Positions 18,930-30,273 of a stretch of DNA of 64,000 nucleotides are shown here, in pieces. Position 1 is the stretch's first letter, and the number at the start of each line of letters is the position of its first letter. The translations under genes were made by a program, and so were the position numbers. Location: assembly GCA_018398585.1 (NCBI GenBank), contig JAGTTD010000008.1, positions 7,886,501 to 7,950,500 of the forward strand. The letters are read 5' to 3'. The stretch is from Simmondsia chinensis. Lineage: Eukaryota; Streptophyta; Magnoliopsida; Caryophyllales; Simmondsiaceae. The notes beneath the pieces are model-generated. The model made no database searches and had not been told where the DNA came from. It saw only the letters and a program-made list of their open reading frames with translations.

Positions 18930-20229
18930 CCTTCTTGCTTGCTTATTGTAATACTGAGTTTTTTTTGGGTGTTTACAGTTTACATTCTGGCTAAATCTTG
19001 TCTTCATTGGATGAGGATTTCTCTAATATTTACTTTATGAGTTGTCGAGTTTGATATAATGGTTAAATTTTCGACACTAGTGCGTGAAGTCTTAAAAAGT
19101 GTCCATCCCCTTTTATTAGTCTGGTAAAAAAATATATATGCATTATAACCTACACTTGAAGCCTATGTTTGAATCTGCCTTTATCCCCTTTTATTACTGT
19201 GTATAAGATAATATTCTAATATGCATTGCATCTATTGTCCAAATGAGTTGTTAAGTTGGACTTGTGAGTCTCACAATATAAGACCATTATTAGGGTTCAT
19301 CATGTGTTTAAACTGTTGAGAAAATTAATTTTTGAACATTGTATAAAGAGTTTTCTTGATTAAGGGGTCATGGGTTTAAATTTTAAACTGTCTTTACCTT
19401 CAATAGTAATATAATTCAAGTATAACTATGAGATGGGTCTTAGGTATATAATTATTTTTGGGTTTCACCCAATCATATTAAAATTTGTTAATAGTTGGTT
19501 CATTGATGATGTGAAAGTATGAATCTAAGTGATTATCTATTTATCGGGAAGTAATACAAGAATTTGAAATTCATGAGAAGTTGTTATTTGTCCTTTTGTT
19601 TGATCACCGGGAAATTGACAAAATATTGAAGTGAAAATTCTTTATAAGTTCCAATTCCTTTATTACATATGAATGAAGTTACTTAGGAGGGGTTAGGTAG
19701 GTTTTAATTCCTAACAACAAAAGAGAAATATCTAATTTTTAAAAGTTGATAGAGGAATTAAATTCCTAAAAAATATAATTTTATATTAAAATTTAATTCC
19801 AATATCAACTAAAAAAGGCCAAATTCTATAAGATCATTTTACAAAATCAACCTATTTCTCTAAAATTCATTCAGATAATACTATTTTCCAATCTCTTTTG
19901 CTGAATGTGAATCTCTTTAGAAGGGGCAAGACCTTTCTCTGTGTTCTTTATTCTTACAAATTCATTGGGTATTTAGTCGGTTGGCAAGGCATTGCTATTT
20001 GCGTAAGTGAAGTTGTGTAGATTTTCAGTGGGACCAATTGGGCTTTCCTTTTTCCTATTTTTTTTTTTTTTTCAAAATAAGAAAATCTCCCTTCACTAAT
20101 TTTTCAATAATTAGCGACATTAGCTATGAAATATGAACAAGCACACCTGCAACAGCGAGACTTCTGAGCCAACGCACAAAAAGCATGCAATTCAAAATGA
20201 CAATACAAAGACACTGCAGTCAATATTGA
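18930..20229. other. Intergenic sequence downstream of the ERF gene
   Basis: No gene seen. It contains a SINE-like segment (19113-19200), another possible B-box-like word near 19370, and AT-rich sequence with a T run near 20060. Confidence 0.6.
19113..19200 (+). repeat. tRNA-like/SINE-like segment
   Basis: TTAGTCTGGTAA, then GAAGCC and ATGTTTGAATCTGCC, parallel the tRNA-like core of the MITE at 15871-15936. A CCCCTTTTATTA word occurs on both sides. A diverged SINE of the same family is likely. Confidence 0.4.
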
Positions 20230-20646
20230 AATCGTTGAAAAAATTCACACAATAAAGCACAACGGAAGCAAAATCAACAAAAACAATATCGAAACGAAAC
20301 ACCAATATTTATGTGGAAACCCTCTCTCAACTAGAGAGAAAAACCACGTGACCCAACACGTGCCTCATTTTACTATGAAATGAAAAATTACAATCTCTAA
20401 TTGAAAACCCCAACCCCATATACAATCATTAGTATCATCAATCATCAATTTGACAATTGCATGGTGAGTTATCAACCCTCTCAAAGTGTAATTGCTACTC
20501 GGCAAGTCACAAATCCTCTCAAAGTGGAGCTTCTACACGGCGAGTCACCAACCATCTTCAATGTAGCTTTGGAGAGAAAAAGCTACAAACTCTCATCAAT
20601 GCCTCTCCGTCAGGATACATCTCAACATCAATGTCTCTCCCCTGCC

Positions 20647-20665
20647 TAGTGGTGGCCGTGGGCTG
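20647..20665 (+). repeat. hAT-2 left TIR
   Basis: TAGTGGTGGCCGTGGGCTG, preceded by CCCCTGCC. Confidence 0.88.
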
Positions 20666-21097
20666 GGTCGGGCCAGGCCTGGCCAGCTAAAGAACCGGGC
20701 CGGACCGGGCCCGGGACCAAGGCCGGGCCTGGCCCGGCCTTTTTAACTAAATTAAAAAAAAAATAAAAAATACATAGTCGTTTTGTACTAAAATTATTGT
20801 AATTCATTGATAAATAATATGAGATATAAATATGTTTCTTTCCAAGTATACATATTCAAAAAAAATAATACTATATATATATAATAAATAAAATACAATA
20901 TACAACAAGTAATTATCAAAAAAATATCAGTAAATAAATAACGTATCAAATACAAATACAAAGTTGGGGCCTAATATTTAAAAATACAAATTTATTTATC
21001 AAAAAATATAAAATTTGACATATGGAGTGTGCGGTCATCTTTTCGCTTAAATATTTGAAAGTAAATAATTAACATACAAAAGTCTTGAATCTTGATA

Positions 21098-23221
21098 TCA
21101 GTCATATCGGAGGGTTTCTACGCCATCATTTGACGTATCAGTTGTGCCGTCGTCTTCTTCATCGCTCGATGAATCCATCTTCATTCTCTGTTGATCTCTT
21201 GCCTCAGCTAGCAGCCAATCCTTCATGCACACGGACATCTCCAAGCTCGACGGCGATAGTTCTGCCCTCGTCGTTCCAAGCAACCTGCCACCAAGACTGA
21301 AAGCACACTCCGATGCTACTGAAGACACCGGACAACTTAGTATACCACGTGCCATGGTGGAAAGCACGGGATACTGGGTTTGGTTTGTGTTCCACCATTG
21401 TAACAAATCAAAATTCGGGTTGGCTGGCGGACCGAAAATATGGACCATCGGTGTCCGCAAATAATAATCTAACTCGTCACATGATGTGGGGGCTGCTGTG
21501 GGCGTAAATTGCTCCAACAATTTCCACGAATATGACGTGTGTGAACTACTTCCACTAGATGTGGAAGATGCTACTGTAACAGTGCTAGGATTATTGGACG
21601 CTAATTGACGGGAATATTGAGAAAATAAACTATGCAAGCCGTTATCGACATCGGCAATGAAAGTGTCGATATTAAGAGAAGGATTCAAATACGTGAAAAA
21701 ATGTTGGCAAAACAAGTTGAAACCTGAGCGTTTACAACGAGGGTCTAAAATAGTTGCAAAGCAGTAAGTAAGAGGTAGTTCAGAAAAATATTTGGCAAGC
21801 TTTTCTTTCAATGCCGCAATTGATCCGAACAAAATGGGGTTGGATTGATTACCCACCATCCAATTTACAATATCAAGCAATGTTGATATTGCTTGAGGCA
21901 TGGTCGGATAGTAGCAACCCAAAAAAAATGTTGTCGCGTCTTTAAACATGCTAAAAAATTTACAAATTTCATCTATTGTCTCCCAATGTATACCGTCCAG
22001 GTTGTAATCGTGCCATTCTACACGATTTTCCTGGGCAAATTCCATCAGAGCGTCTTTGTATGGTAGAATGCGCTCTAACATTACTACCGTAGACGACTAC
22101 CTAGTCTTGGAGTCTAATTTAAATTGTTTATATTCTATGTTATGCAACCTACATACATTTTTAAATCTTTTTTTCCTAGCGACGGATGCTTTAATTGATA
22201 TTATTACAGATCTTAAGGTGGCAAGGGATGCGTCTATAAGATCTAAACCATCCATTACCATTAAATGCAAAATGTGACAGATGCAACGAATATGAAAACA
22301 CTTCCCACCTAACATGGGTCTTATTTTCCTAATTAAATGTGCTACAGATGCAGTGTTATTGGAAGTATTGTCAAACGTAATACTGAAGATACGTTGTTCT
22401 ATGCCCCAATCGCGGACTGCCGACATAATCGCACCCGTAATTACCTTGGCAGTATGAGGGCAATCTAAAAGCCCAAAATAAATTATTCTCTTCTAGATGA
22501 TGAAGGATTCATCGGTCCAGTGTGCCGTTATGCACATATAAGGTTGGCCGGGTTTGGACATCCATACGTCCGACGTCAACAAGAACATACTCGTGTTCGT
22601 CGCAAAAAGTGTATGCATCCCAATTTTAAGATTGTGGTACAACGTAAAAGCGTCCCGCTTTACGGTGTTCCGAGGAATCCTCACAATTGCGGGGTTTACA
22701 TTTCGTTGGAGGTAGTCGACGAAATGTGGGTTTTCGCCGGTACTAAAAGGCCTTTCACTCAAAATTATATGTTTAGCTAGCCCCCTACGGTTGCTCTCCT
22801 GAGAGAACCTAAAATTAGCAAGTGCACCGGTCACTTGCTGTACTAAACGTTCTTGGCTCTTTTCCGGGAATTGCTCGGGGTGGCACCTAAGTATATGTCT
22901 ATTTAGTGTGCCTGTCCCACTGCTGGGTTGATGGCTAAAATTCTTAGGTGGGTCACATAATTTACAGGTTGCTTTATTAGTTATCTTATTAAGGGTAAAG
23001 TGCTTCCATACCCCACTAGTTGTACGCCTACTAGTCAAGGTACTAGTTTCAGGCTGGGCATCTGTGGTGGGGGTGGGTTCCTCATCAGTTTGTGAGTCTC
23101 CAACCCCACCACTACCTGACTCATGATAATCTTGTGGTTGTGAAAAGTTATAATCTATGCTATTATCAGGGTATTGGGTCTGGTTGTATAAAAGCTCGTT
23201 CTTCAGTATCAAGTAAGACAA
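21098..23221 (-). pseudogene. hAT-2 transposase, broken
   Basis: The frame 23221-22493 contains an intact BED zinc finger (VWKHFTLNKITNKATCKLCD followed by a HILRCHPEQFPE pair of histidines) and the start of the core (FLLTSDVWMSKP). After a break, 22426-22097 continues the core with CHILHLMVMD. The frame 22081-21098 (327 aa) holds the rest, including FNLFCQHFFTY, FDLLQWWNTNQTQYPVLS and SSVASECAFSLGGR. At least two breaks (about 22430-22490 and 22081-22097) inactivate it. The sequence near 23222-23310 continues the Ser-rich N-terminus in another frame. It is better preserved than hAT-1 in the zinc finger. Confidence 0.88.
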
Positions 23222-23664
23222 TTCTAGTCATTTTTGGGATTCTGGGTGGCCGAAAAGAGCTAGAACTGGCACGACCGGCTCCAGATGATGAAGAGTTGTG
23301 TGCCATATTAGTATAAATGATTATTATTTATAAAATGCAAGTAGTAATGCAAATTAAATAACTAAAAATGCGAATAAAAAAAAATTACGATACTAAAATT
23401 ACCGAAACAAGAGAACAATGAAATTCACACTTCAGCCAAATACTTTACGAACTTCAAACTTTAGAGTACAATTTTGCAATTAGCAAATTAGAGAAGATAG
23501 GAGATGATGAATGTATAGAGAGAGAAGAGAGAATTGAAGATTTTGTGAGAAAATGAGTTGGGGAGGTTTAAGTATTTATAGAAAAAAAATATATAATTTT
23601 TTTTTTTTTTTGTAAAAAAAGAGCCGTTGGCTCCCGGCCCTGAAAAAAAACAGGCCCGAGGCCA

Positions 23665-23718
23665 CGGCCCTGGGGACCTCGGGCCTGTGCCCGGCCCTGG
23701 GGACCTCGGGCCTGTGCC
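23665..23718. repeat. 27-bp GC-rich tandem repeat in hAT-2 subterminal region
   Basis: CGGCCCTGGGGACCTCGGGC and on, 27 bp, repeated twice without a mismatch. It adds to the GGGCC-rich subterminal sequence, which in hAT elements often holds transposase binding sites. Confidence 0.8.
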
Positions 23719-23776
23719 CGGCCCGGCCCTCTACAATGCCGTGCGGGCCGGGGCGAGCCGGTTTCTGGGCCGACCC

Positions 23777-23795
23777 GGCCCGTTGGCCACCACTA
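23777..23795 (-). repeat. hAT-2 right TIR
   Basis: Complement TAGTGGTGGCCAACGGGCC, followed by CCCCTGCC. Confidence 0.9.
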
Positions 23796-24000
23796 CCCCT
23801 GCCCGAGTGCCCCCTAGGCACCCCTTTACAAAACCCTTAAGCCCTCACCTTTTCCTCTCTATTTTTCCTCTCTTTTCCACCTCTTTTTTCACCACCTAAA
23901 ATAATAACCCTCGACCTCTATTTATAGTTGAGTTATCTAAATCTAATCTGATTTAGAATATCAAATCAAATCAAATCAAAGTCACTTAGATAACTCAATA

Positions 24001-24514
24001 TGAATCATATCTCATCCAAATTAAATCTTAACCAAATCTAAATAATATTAAATCAAGATTAATTTTAAGATAAAAAATATCCTAATAGAAACAAAGTGCA
24101 CACTAGAAGAAGCCAACGGATTTCACTAGCATTGGATAAGTCATAACAACACGAGGAGATTAATCAACATATTTGAATAGGAAAGGATGAATCTAGGAGA
24201 AGCACTTGAAAAGTCTGAACCCACAAAAGACAACGCATACCAACATCAACCCTCAAATTTCTACAAATTTAGAAAAGTTATAGGTGTTATGTAGTGGTGT
24301 ATCTTCTAACCTCCAAGTTACAAATTTTGGGTTTAATGTTCATTATCTCCTTTTCATGTGTTAATTTCTTTCTTTTGAAAAGTTGTACTCTTTATGGATG
24401 TTTAAAAAAAATGCAAATATAAAGAGAAAAGGGAAAGAAAAAAGAAAAAAAAAAAAAATCAATAAGCATATCTAGAAACAAGGGGGAAAAGGGGTGGTGT
24501 GTGGGCTATATGTG
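24001..24514. other. Intergenic sequence
   Basis: No gene seen. AT-rich, with a purine-rich A/G run near 24415-24460. Confidence 0.6.
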
Positions 24515-24526
24515 GTGTTTTAGTGG

Positions 24527-24696
24527 TCCCCTAGGGACATGGCGTGGTGGTTGGATCGTCGGTTGCCAAACTAAGCATCCCGGGATCGAATTCCACCGTG
24601 GGCAAATATGGTAGTCCTCTTTGAGGACTTGAGCCCCCCCTCCCCCCCGGCTTGACCATTGTAAAAAAAAAAAAAAAAAAAAAAAGAGGCATTGTT
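24527..24696 (+). mobile_element. SINE with poly(A) tail
   Basis: An A-box-like stretch (GGCGTGGTGG, 24542-24551) and a B-box-like GGGATCGAATTCC (24581-24593) lie in a 170-bp unit. It ends in a poly(A) run (24663-24685) plus 11 bp. A 12-bp direct repeat, GTGTTTTAGTGG, flanks it at 24515-24526 and 24697-24708. C-rich sequence precedes the tail region. This fits a tRNA-derived SINE inserted by target-primed reverse transcription. Confidence 0.75.
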
Positions 24697-24708
24697 GTGT
24701 TTTAGTGG

Positions 24709-26539
24709 AGTAATTTCCAAGCAAAGTTGTATTATTCCACAGTGCTGGGAGGGGCACCACTTGTTCCCATCTTCCCCTTCCTAAAAATCTCAAGACTTCA
24801 CAATACATAAGCTTCTAGATCTGTAAAAATGTGCTCGAGCTAATAATATTGATATAACGATTTAATTTTTATTTTCTTAAATGAAAGTTCTTAGATTAAA
24901 AACTCATCACTCCCTGCCCCAAGTGTTGTTTTCCCACTTTGGACAAGATGTTACTTTCCTTATCAATGTAAAAAATAAAATAATTTGAAATTTATTATAA
25001 GTTTCTAATTAAGTTTTGAAAATGTTTATATTTTCAATACATAAATTATGTGTAAGTGGGATCTCCACAAGGCCATTAGAGTTGGTATATGTGTTATGTT
25101 TGGAGTTTTTTATTTGTATTCTTGTTGTATAAGGTGTTCTAGAAAAAAGAGTCGACATCTGACTCGGTTATTCAATGAGTTACGAATTCTCAAATCTTAG
25201 TTACCCAATTCTGTAGTTGTTTAATTGTGCATATGCCTTTTTTTCAAATTATATATTAGTTTGTTAACTTACACTCAAGTCAAATAGCAATAGCAGTGAC
25301 AAGTGAGGAAAATTCATTTCTCTTCTCTCTAATTTTTTTTTTTTTTTTTTTTTTTTGATTTCAAAATCTTTATTTTGTTTTAATGGAGGGAGAATATTAT
25401 TCTAAGTAGAATTTCATTTTCACAAAGGGTTGACCTGATGCATATTTGCCTCTCCATACGTTCCAATACGGGAGGCACCTTTTTATGGGTTTGTTGCGCA
25501 TCCTTTTTTTGACCTATTAGACTGCTTTATTGTCAAAACTTTATTGACATATTATTTTAGAATAGTTAATAAGAAAAATAATGGAAGATCACCCTGGTTT
25601 TAATCTTAAAAGTAGAAAACTTTCATCACAAAAAAAATAGATAATTTACTCCTCACTTTTCAAAAATCATTACTTTACTCTAATTCATTAAGTTGGTCTT
25701 AAAGTCAACTTTTTATGAACGTTTTACTTTTAAAAGCGAGGAGTTATTTGTTTGACTTTACTTTTAGAAGGGTTTTTGTTTTTAAGCAAAAGATAGAGCA
25801 TTTTTGGTTTTCATGCTAAAGATAAAGGATTTTTTTTTTCTTTCCCCCCAGCAAATGATGGACGAATTTTATGTTTATACATAAAAGATAAGGGGTTTTA
25901 AGTTTTTATGCAAAAGATATGAAATGTTTATAATTTAACTTAAAATAATATTTTAAATAATTATGATAATAATCTGTAAAGAATATTTTCAAAATTTCCA
26001 TGAAATATTGTTTTAATTAATATAATAGTTTTGAACAAAAATAGTTTTTCAACTAGAATTAGAAATTTAAAAAATATTAATGACATAAAACTAAAAAGGT
26101 TTAGAAAGATTATTATGTTCATTTTGTTTCATTTGTTTTTATTATGCATGTGGTGCCGCAAATTTAAAGAAATAAATGTGCTCAAGAACTAACCATGACT
26201 TGGATTAAGTTAAAGTTGATCTGCATGTAAATAACCTGAATCAATCACTTATACATGGATTCAACTAATGCTCCATTAAGATGACTCTTTTACATTTTTA
26301 TAAATTTTTGTGTATATATGTATTAGGAGAAAATTAAAAATATGAACTCAGCTCAAACGGTAATTGGGGTGACGGAGTCAAGCCTACATACAATTTACCA
26401 TGCACACTTAAGCGTTCAAGATTGAGGTAAAGTTAACTCGACAACTTAATAATTTATTTTGAGCTGAAAAGTAGGAAAATATTTTTTTGATTTCATTTTT
26501 GTTGTACCGATGTGTTGTACCCTCGTCTCCATTGTCTGA
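24709..26539. other. Intergenic sequence
   Basis: No gene seen. It contains a long T run near 25329-25356, AAAGATAA-rich repeats near 25780-25930, and a dispersed repeat at 26345-26460. Confidence 0.6.
26345..26460 (+). repeat. Dispersed repeat shared with 63525-63640
   Basis: It reads CTCAGCTCAAACGGTAATTG, then GGTGACGGAGTCAAGCC and CACACTTAAG. The copy at 63530 has CTCGGCTCAAGCGGTAGGTT with the same order. The start resembles a tRNA D-arm, so it may be a SINE-like family. Confidence 0.55.
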
Positions 26540-26560
26540 AATCGTTGATCATCGGCCATT

Positions 26561-26874
26561 GGCTTTGATACCAACTGACACGGTAGAAAAGCAGGTTTTA
26601 TATTATTATGTTTGTGAGACACACAAACGACTGTGATTGAGTTTTTCTCAAATGGACGTAATCAGATTCCACCAAAAGAAATCCTTAACCTAGGGAAAAA
26701 TAATTAACCCTTAGGTTCTATTCTATTTAATAATCACAACTACCTCCTAGAATAACCTATGGTCCCTATTTATAGAAATAGGAAAGCTAAACAAAACTTA
26801 ATTAGAATACCAATAGGAAAACTAAAGTAAAAGGAAAGCTAACTAAATCCTATAAGAATAGGAAACTTTGTACA
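26561..26874 (-). repeat. LTR remnant with primer binding site
   Basis: The complement of 26561-26575 is GTTGGTATCAAAGCC, a PBS. It abuts an LTR that on the - strand runs from TGTAC (26874) to CCGTGTCA (26576). CTATTTATAG near 26765 is a TATA box on the - strand. The rest of the element is missing beyond about 26530. Confidence 0.65.
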
Positions 26875-27069
26875 GATAAAAAAAAAAAAAGGTAATTTAG
26901 ATCATTTTCGATCCAAATGTTCCCAAAATTTGCTTCGCTAGTTTTTCTTCGTCAAATTCTATCTTTGCTTATATATTGATATCTTCTTTTCACAAATTCA
27001 ATGTAGTATTCAATTACATTCACATGCAAAGTCCCTTTAACAACTAAAATTCATGGGAAGTACATATAT

Positions 27070-27353
27070 GGGTTCCTGTTTGGTTGGCAGGAAGTTGACA
27101 TAATGCAGGAAAGTAGAAATTGGTTAGCAATTTCCAATTCCTTCAAAACTTGGGAAGTAACTGACTGAGCCCTCTCCCCCAAGTAAGTTTTAATTTCTTC
27201 CTTTTTAACTAGACTCACGAAGGAAGTTCTATTTCTCATCTTGACAACCGAACATGTTTTTCCTACTACCTAGGAAGTTGACACAAGAATTTAAATCCTG
27301 AAAAATACAACTTTTTGCATGAATTTAATTTATTTGGCAACCAAACGAGGCCC
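27070..27353. mobile_element. Probable MITE with GGG...GTTTGGTTG ends
   Basis: Left end GGGTTCCTGTTTGGTTGGC; complement of the right end GGGCCTCGTTTGGTTGCC. The 284-bp body has GAAGTTGACA words near both ends and no coding sequence. The ends resemble Tourist/Harbinger-type MITEs, but the 3-bp flanks (TAT, TAG) do not match exactly. Confidence 0.6.
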
Positions 27354-27727
27354 TAGTCTGGACATATACTCTAATTTCGACACTGCCACTTACACTTGTA
27401 TGATCTTACTTTGCTCTAGTATATCGAATTTTGGGCGAGCGCTGCAAATGGTGTTACCATCACATCATGCGCATGATCTAACAGTACAGTTTCTCTAACC
27501 CAAGGAAAATGCTACAACACCAATGTCGCCACGTGAAACACACGACATGAGATTATATAGCTATGTTGACTAGAACTCAAGACTACTCTAAAATCAACTC
27601 TAGGCCGTACTCAGGATCTCTTGTAAGACTAATCAATGAACTCCTCGAAATGTGCAAATCGAAGTTGCAACTTGTCTTACATGGCCTCCATAAAATCAAT
27701 GTAAGGTACTCCCAGTAAGATCAATGA
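27354..27727. other. Intergenic sequence
   Basis: No gene seen between the MITE and the TRIM. Confidence 0.6.
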
Positions 27728-27732
27728 ACAAT

Positions 27733-28255
27733 TGATACGAATTGAAAAAGAAAGACAAAGGATCCCATATCGGTGGGACATAAGAGAAAAATGCCCTACT
27801 CTAGCTATTATCAATTGGTTTTGGGATGGATCCTCTTATGGTATGTAACAATAGTATCAGAGCCGTCGATCTTCGAATCGATTCCAAGGAGCTTTGATTT
27901 GGTATGGGACAAGCCCCGCTCTAGAATCCTATTCGGTCTAGTAATGGACGGACTATGCTCTATGACTGTGCTTGACAAACCACATGTAATGGGTCCAAGT
28001 TTCAGAAAGGGCTCCAAGAGTAGAGTGGAGCCATTTATAGGAGAAAAAGGCTACTCACTCAGAGTGAAGCTACTAAAAGTAAAGCTGTCAAGGACGACAG
28101 TTGTTGAGCGTGGTGAATTGATACAAAACCAAAAAAGAAGTGAAAGGATCCCACATCGGTGGGACATAAGAGAAAAATGCCAAAATGTATGTCATAAGAG
28201 TTACTCGACCCATAGCCAATTGGTTTTAGAGTACAACCTCCTTTGGTATGTAACA
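27733..28255 (+). mobile_element. TRIM (terminal-repeat retrotransposon in miniature)
   Basis: Short direct LTRs (27733-27850 and 28119-28255) both begin TGATAC and contain GGATCCCA(T/C)ATCGGTGGG followed by ACATAAGAGAAAAATGCC. Both end GGTATGTAACA. A PBS, TAGTATCAGAGCC (27852-27864), follows the first. The 268-bp interior has no domain. Flanks ACAAT and ACAAC match at 4 of 5 bases. The 3' LTR has about 20 extra bases. It would depend entirely on other elements to move. Confidence 0.85.
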
Positions 28256-28260
28256 ACAAC

Positions 28261-28572
28261 GCCAATTCCCTATATGTTAAATTTCATCTGACCTCAGATT
28301 TGACCCATGGAGATGGAGTTGACATATATGTGATTGACATAATATATAAGTCCAAGTGAGGTTCAATCCAAAACCAATAGACAATCAATGGTCTAATTTA
28401 TTAGACTCATATGCAAAGTCCAAAGACGTGCTGAAATTTAACACTTAGGACTAATAATTTACAGCACAAGATTAACAACTATGGGACTAACGTCATAGAC
28501 TAATTAAAAAGATTTAAACCCAAAATTAATCAATAATCGGTCAAGTAACTTCCTTAACTATAAGTTGGTATA
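28261..28572. other. Intergenic sequence
   Basis: No gene seen. AT-rich sequence between the TRIM and Gypsy-1. Confidence 0.6.
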
Positions 28573-28577
28573 GACTT

Positions 28578-29048
28578 TGATGGCGGGTTCTTGGGTGGGA
28601 ATCCATTGGCTATCTGCTCCAGTTGGCGGGGTCAAGGAATGCGGATAGGAGAGGCTAGGGATTAGAGTTTTACCATAATTAGGAAGCTTAATTTAAATTT
28701 CATATTTAAGTTCTATTTATCTCTTTTATATGTTCAGTCTTTATTTTAGTTAGATCACACAGATTATTCGATGAAGCATACGGATCACGATCTTGTCTGT
28801 TGATCTTAAATTAAAAGTTTGAGTCTAGTTAGAAAAGCTGCTATATTTAAAGGGAGGGTTAGCTAGGGGTTTGATAGCTCATTATTATTCATAATTTTCT
28901 CTCTATTTTATTGTTTTCTCTTATTCTCGGGTTGTGAGAGCTAAGATTAGACTTTTTCCCCTTGTTCTTTAATATTTTCGTAATAAGAAATTAAAGGAAG
29001 GGCGTTGAACCTTCCCGTTCCCCTATTTTTCATCTACGCATTGCATCA
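28578..29048 (+). repeat. Gypsy-1 5' LTR
   Basis: 471 bp. It begins TGATGGCGGG and is about 17 bp shorter near its start than the 3' LTR. A TATTTAAAG box lies near 28843. Confidence 0.88.
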
Positions 29049-29050
29049 AT

Positions 29051-29063
29051 TGGTATCAGAGCC
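29051..29063 (+). promoter_or_regulatory. Gypsy-1 primer binding site
   Basis: TGGTATCAGAGCC, a perfect initiator-Met-type site two bases after the LTR. Confidence 0.92.
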
Positions 29064-29099
29064 CATAATGAGTTTTGAAATGGCCCGTGGCCGATAGAG

Positions 29100-30273
29100 G
29101 TATGCCACCATCGGAGAAATTTATGAACGTGATGGCCAATGATAGTACAGGAGGAGGATTGAGGATTTGGAGGAAAAATTCCGATGTATCGAGAGGTGCT
29201 TGATACAATTGGATGTGAATCCTGATCAAGCAATTGTGGATTTGCCTCAAATCCAACCAGTAGGGGCCGGAGAGGAGGATGTGGACGAAAGCTTCCATAG
29301 CTCGTTTCTAGAAGCAGAGTTATCAGATCGGTGTATGAGGAGGGTTCGGACCAACACCGGGAACATCGACGTCGATGATCAAAGGTGGGCGTCCGGTGTC
29401 CGGATTGAGATTCTGGAGTTCAATGGAGGAGGCCACCCTGAAGATTTCTGGGATTGGCTAGCTGCGGTAGACGAGTTCCTTGAGTTCAGGGAGGTTCCCA
29501 AGCAGCAGCAGGCTCTTTTGATGGCTACCCGGTTGAGGGGAAGAGCCACCACCTAGTAGCAACAACTAAGACATACCAAGCTTAGGTAGGGTAAGGCGAA
29601 GATCGAGTAGCGGAAAAGATGAAGAAGCACTTGAGAGGCACCTTCCTGCCTCACAATTTCTCCAAGATGATGAATCAACGTCTACAAGGTCTACGTCAAG
29701 GCTCTAAGTCCGTGGAGGAGTGCACGGTGGAGTTTTACTCAGTGGTCGCCAGGAATGTCTTGGTGGAGACGGAGGAGCAATTGGCAGATTGCTATTTTAG
29801 CAAATTGAAAGGATTCCATATAAGATGTGTTGAATATGTTTGACATTTTTCAGTCTCGGAGGCAAACTAGAAATCCATGAATGTTGAAAGACAACAAAGG
29901 CATCGCCAAGCTGGCGGGACTGGGGAACACAGGCTAGTGGGCGTGACCAAGCACGAGCACCGCCAAACCAAGGCATACAGATTAGGCCAGTAGTCACCAG
30001 CACCGATAAGCCGATAACTCAGAACTAGTGGGTAGCTCAAGAACCCCATGCTTCAAGTGTGAAGAGATGGAACACTGTGTTGTTGAATGTCGAAAGGGTG
30101 ACAAACCGGCAAGGGGTCTTTACATTCAGGAGCTCCATGAAGAAGATGGCGGGGTGATTAAGGAAGTTGCCCAGACCGAGTTGGCGCGACTGGAAGAGGA
30201 CGCCATTATGGGTGATGAAGGTCACCTTCTTGTGATTAGGCGCGCTTGCTTTGTGCCAAGGGAAGAAACATGA
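29100..30273 (+). pseudogene. Gypsy-1 gag
   Basis: The frame 29167-29556 carries a coiled N-terminus and the start of the Retrotrans_gag domain (FNGGGHPEDFWDWLAAVDEF). A stop at about 29554 is followed by 29619-29843, which continues it with FLPHNFSKMMNQRLQGLRQG. After a further break, 30028-30273 contains an intact zinc knuckle, CFKCEEMEHCVVEC. Gag would form the particle and bind RNA through the knuckle. Several stops and shifts inactivate it. Confidence 0.85.

Larger units (their letters stand above)
20647..23795 (-). mobile_element. hAT-2: Dart/Ac-like hAT transposon, same family as hAT-1
   Basis: The ends are TAGTGGTGGCCGTGGGC on the left and TAGTGGTGGCCAACGGGCC as the complement of the right. 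The 8-bp duplication CCCCTGCC is perfect (20639-20646 and 23796-23803). The length is 3.15 kb. GGGCC-rich subterminal sequence is stronger than in hAT-1. The broken transposase on the - strand is collinear with that of hAT-1 and about three quarters similar by eye. Confidence 0.95.
20230..24000 (-). repeat. LTR remnant split by hAT-2
   Basis: Two flanking pieces, about 20230-20646 and 23804-24000, look like one - strand LTR. The left has TTTATGTGGAAACCCTCTC, resembling the Copia-4 LTR context (TTTACGTGGAAA). The right has CTATTTATAG near 23919, a TATA box on the - strand. No partner LTR, PBS or purine tract was found and both edges are approximate. It may be a solo LTR. Confidence 0.45.

Noticed and set aside
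27773..28291. 172-codon + strand frame across the TRIM
   Set aside because: It reads through both LTRs and the PBS of a TRIM and has no domain. It is a chance open frame.
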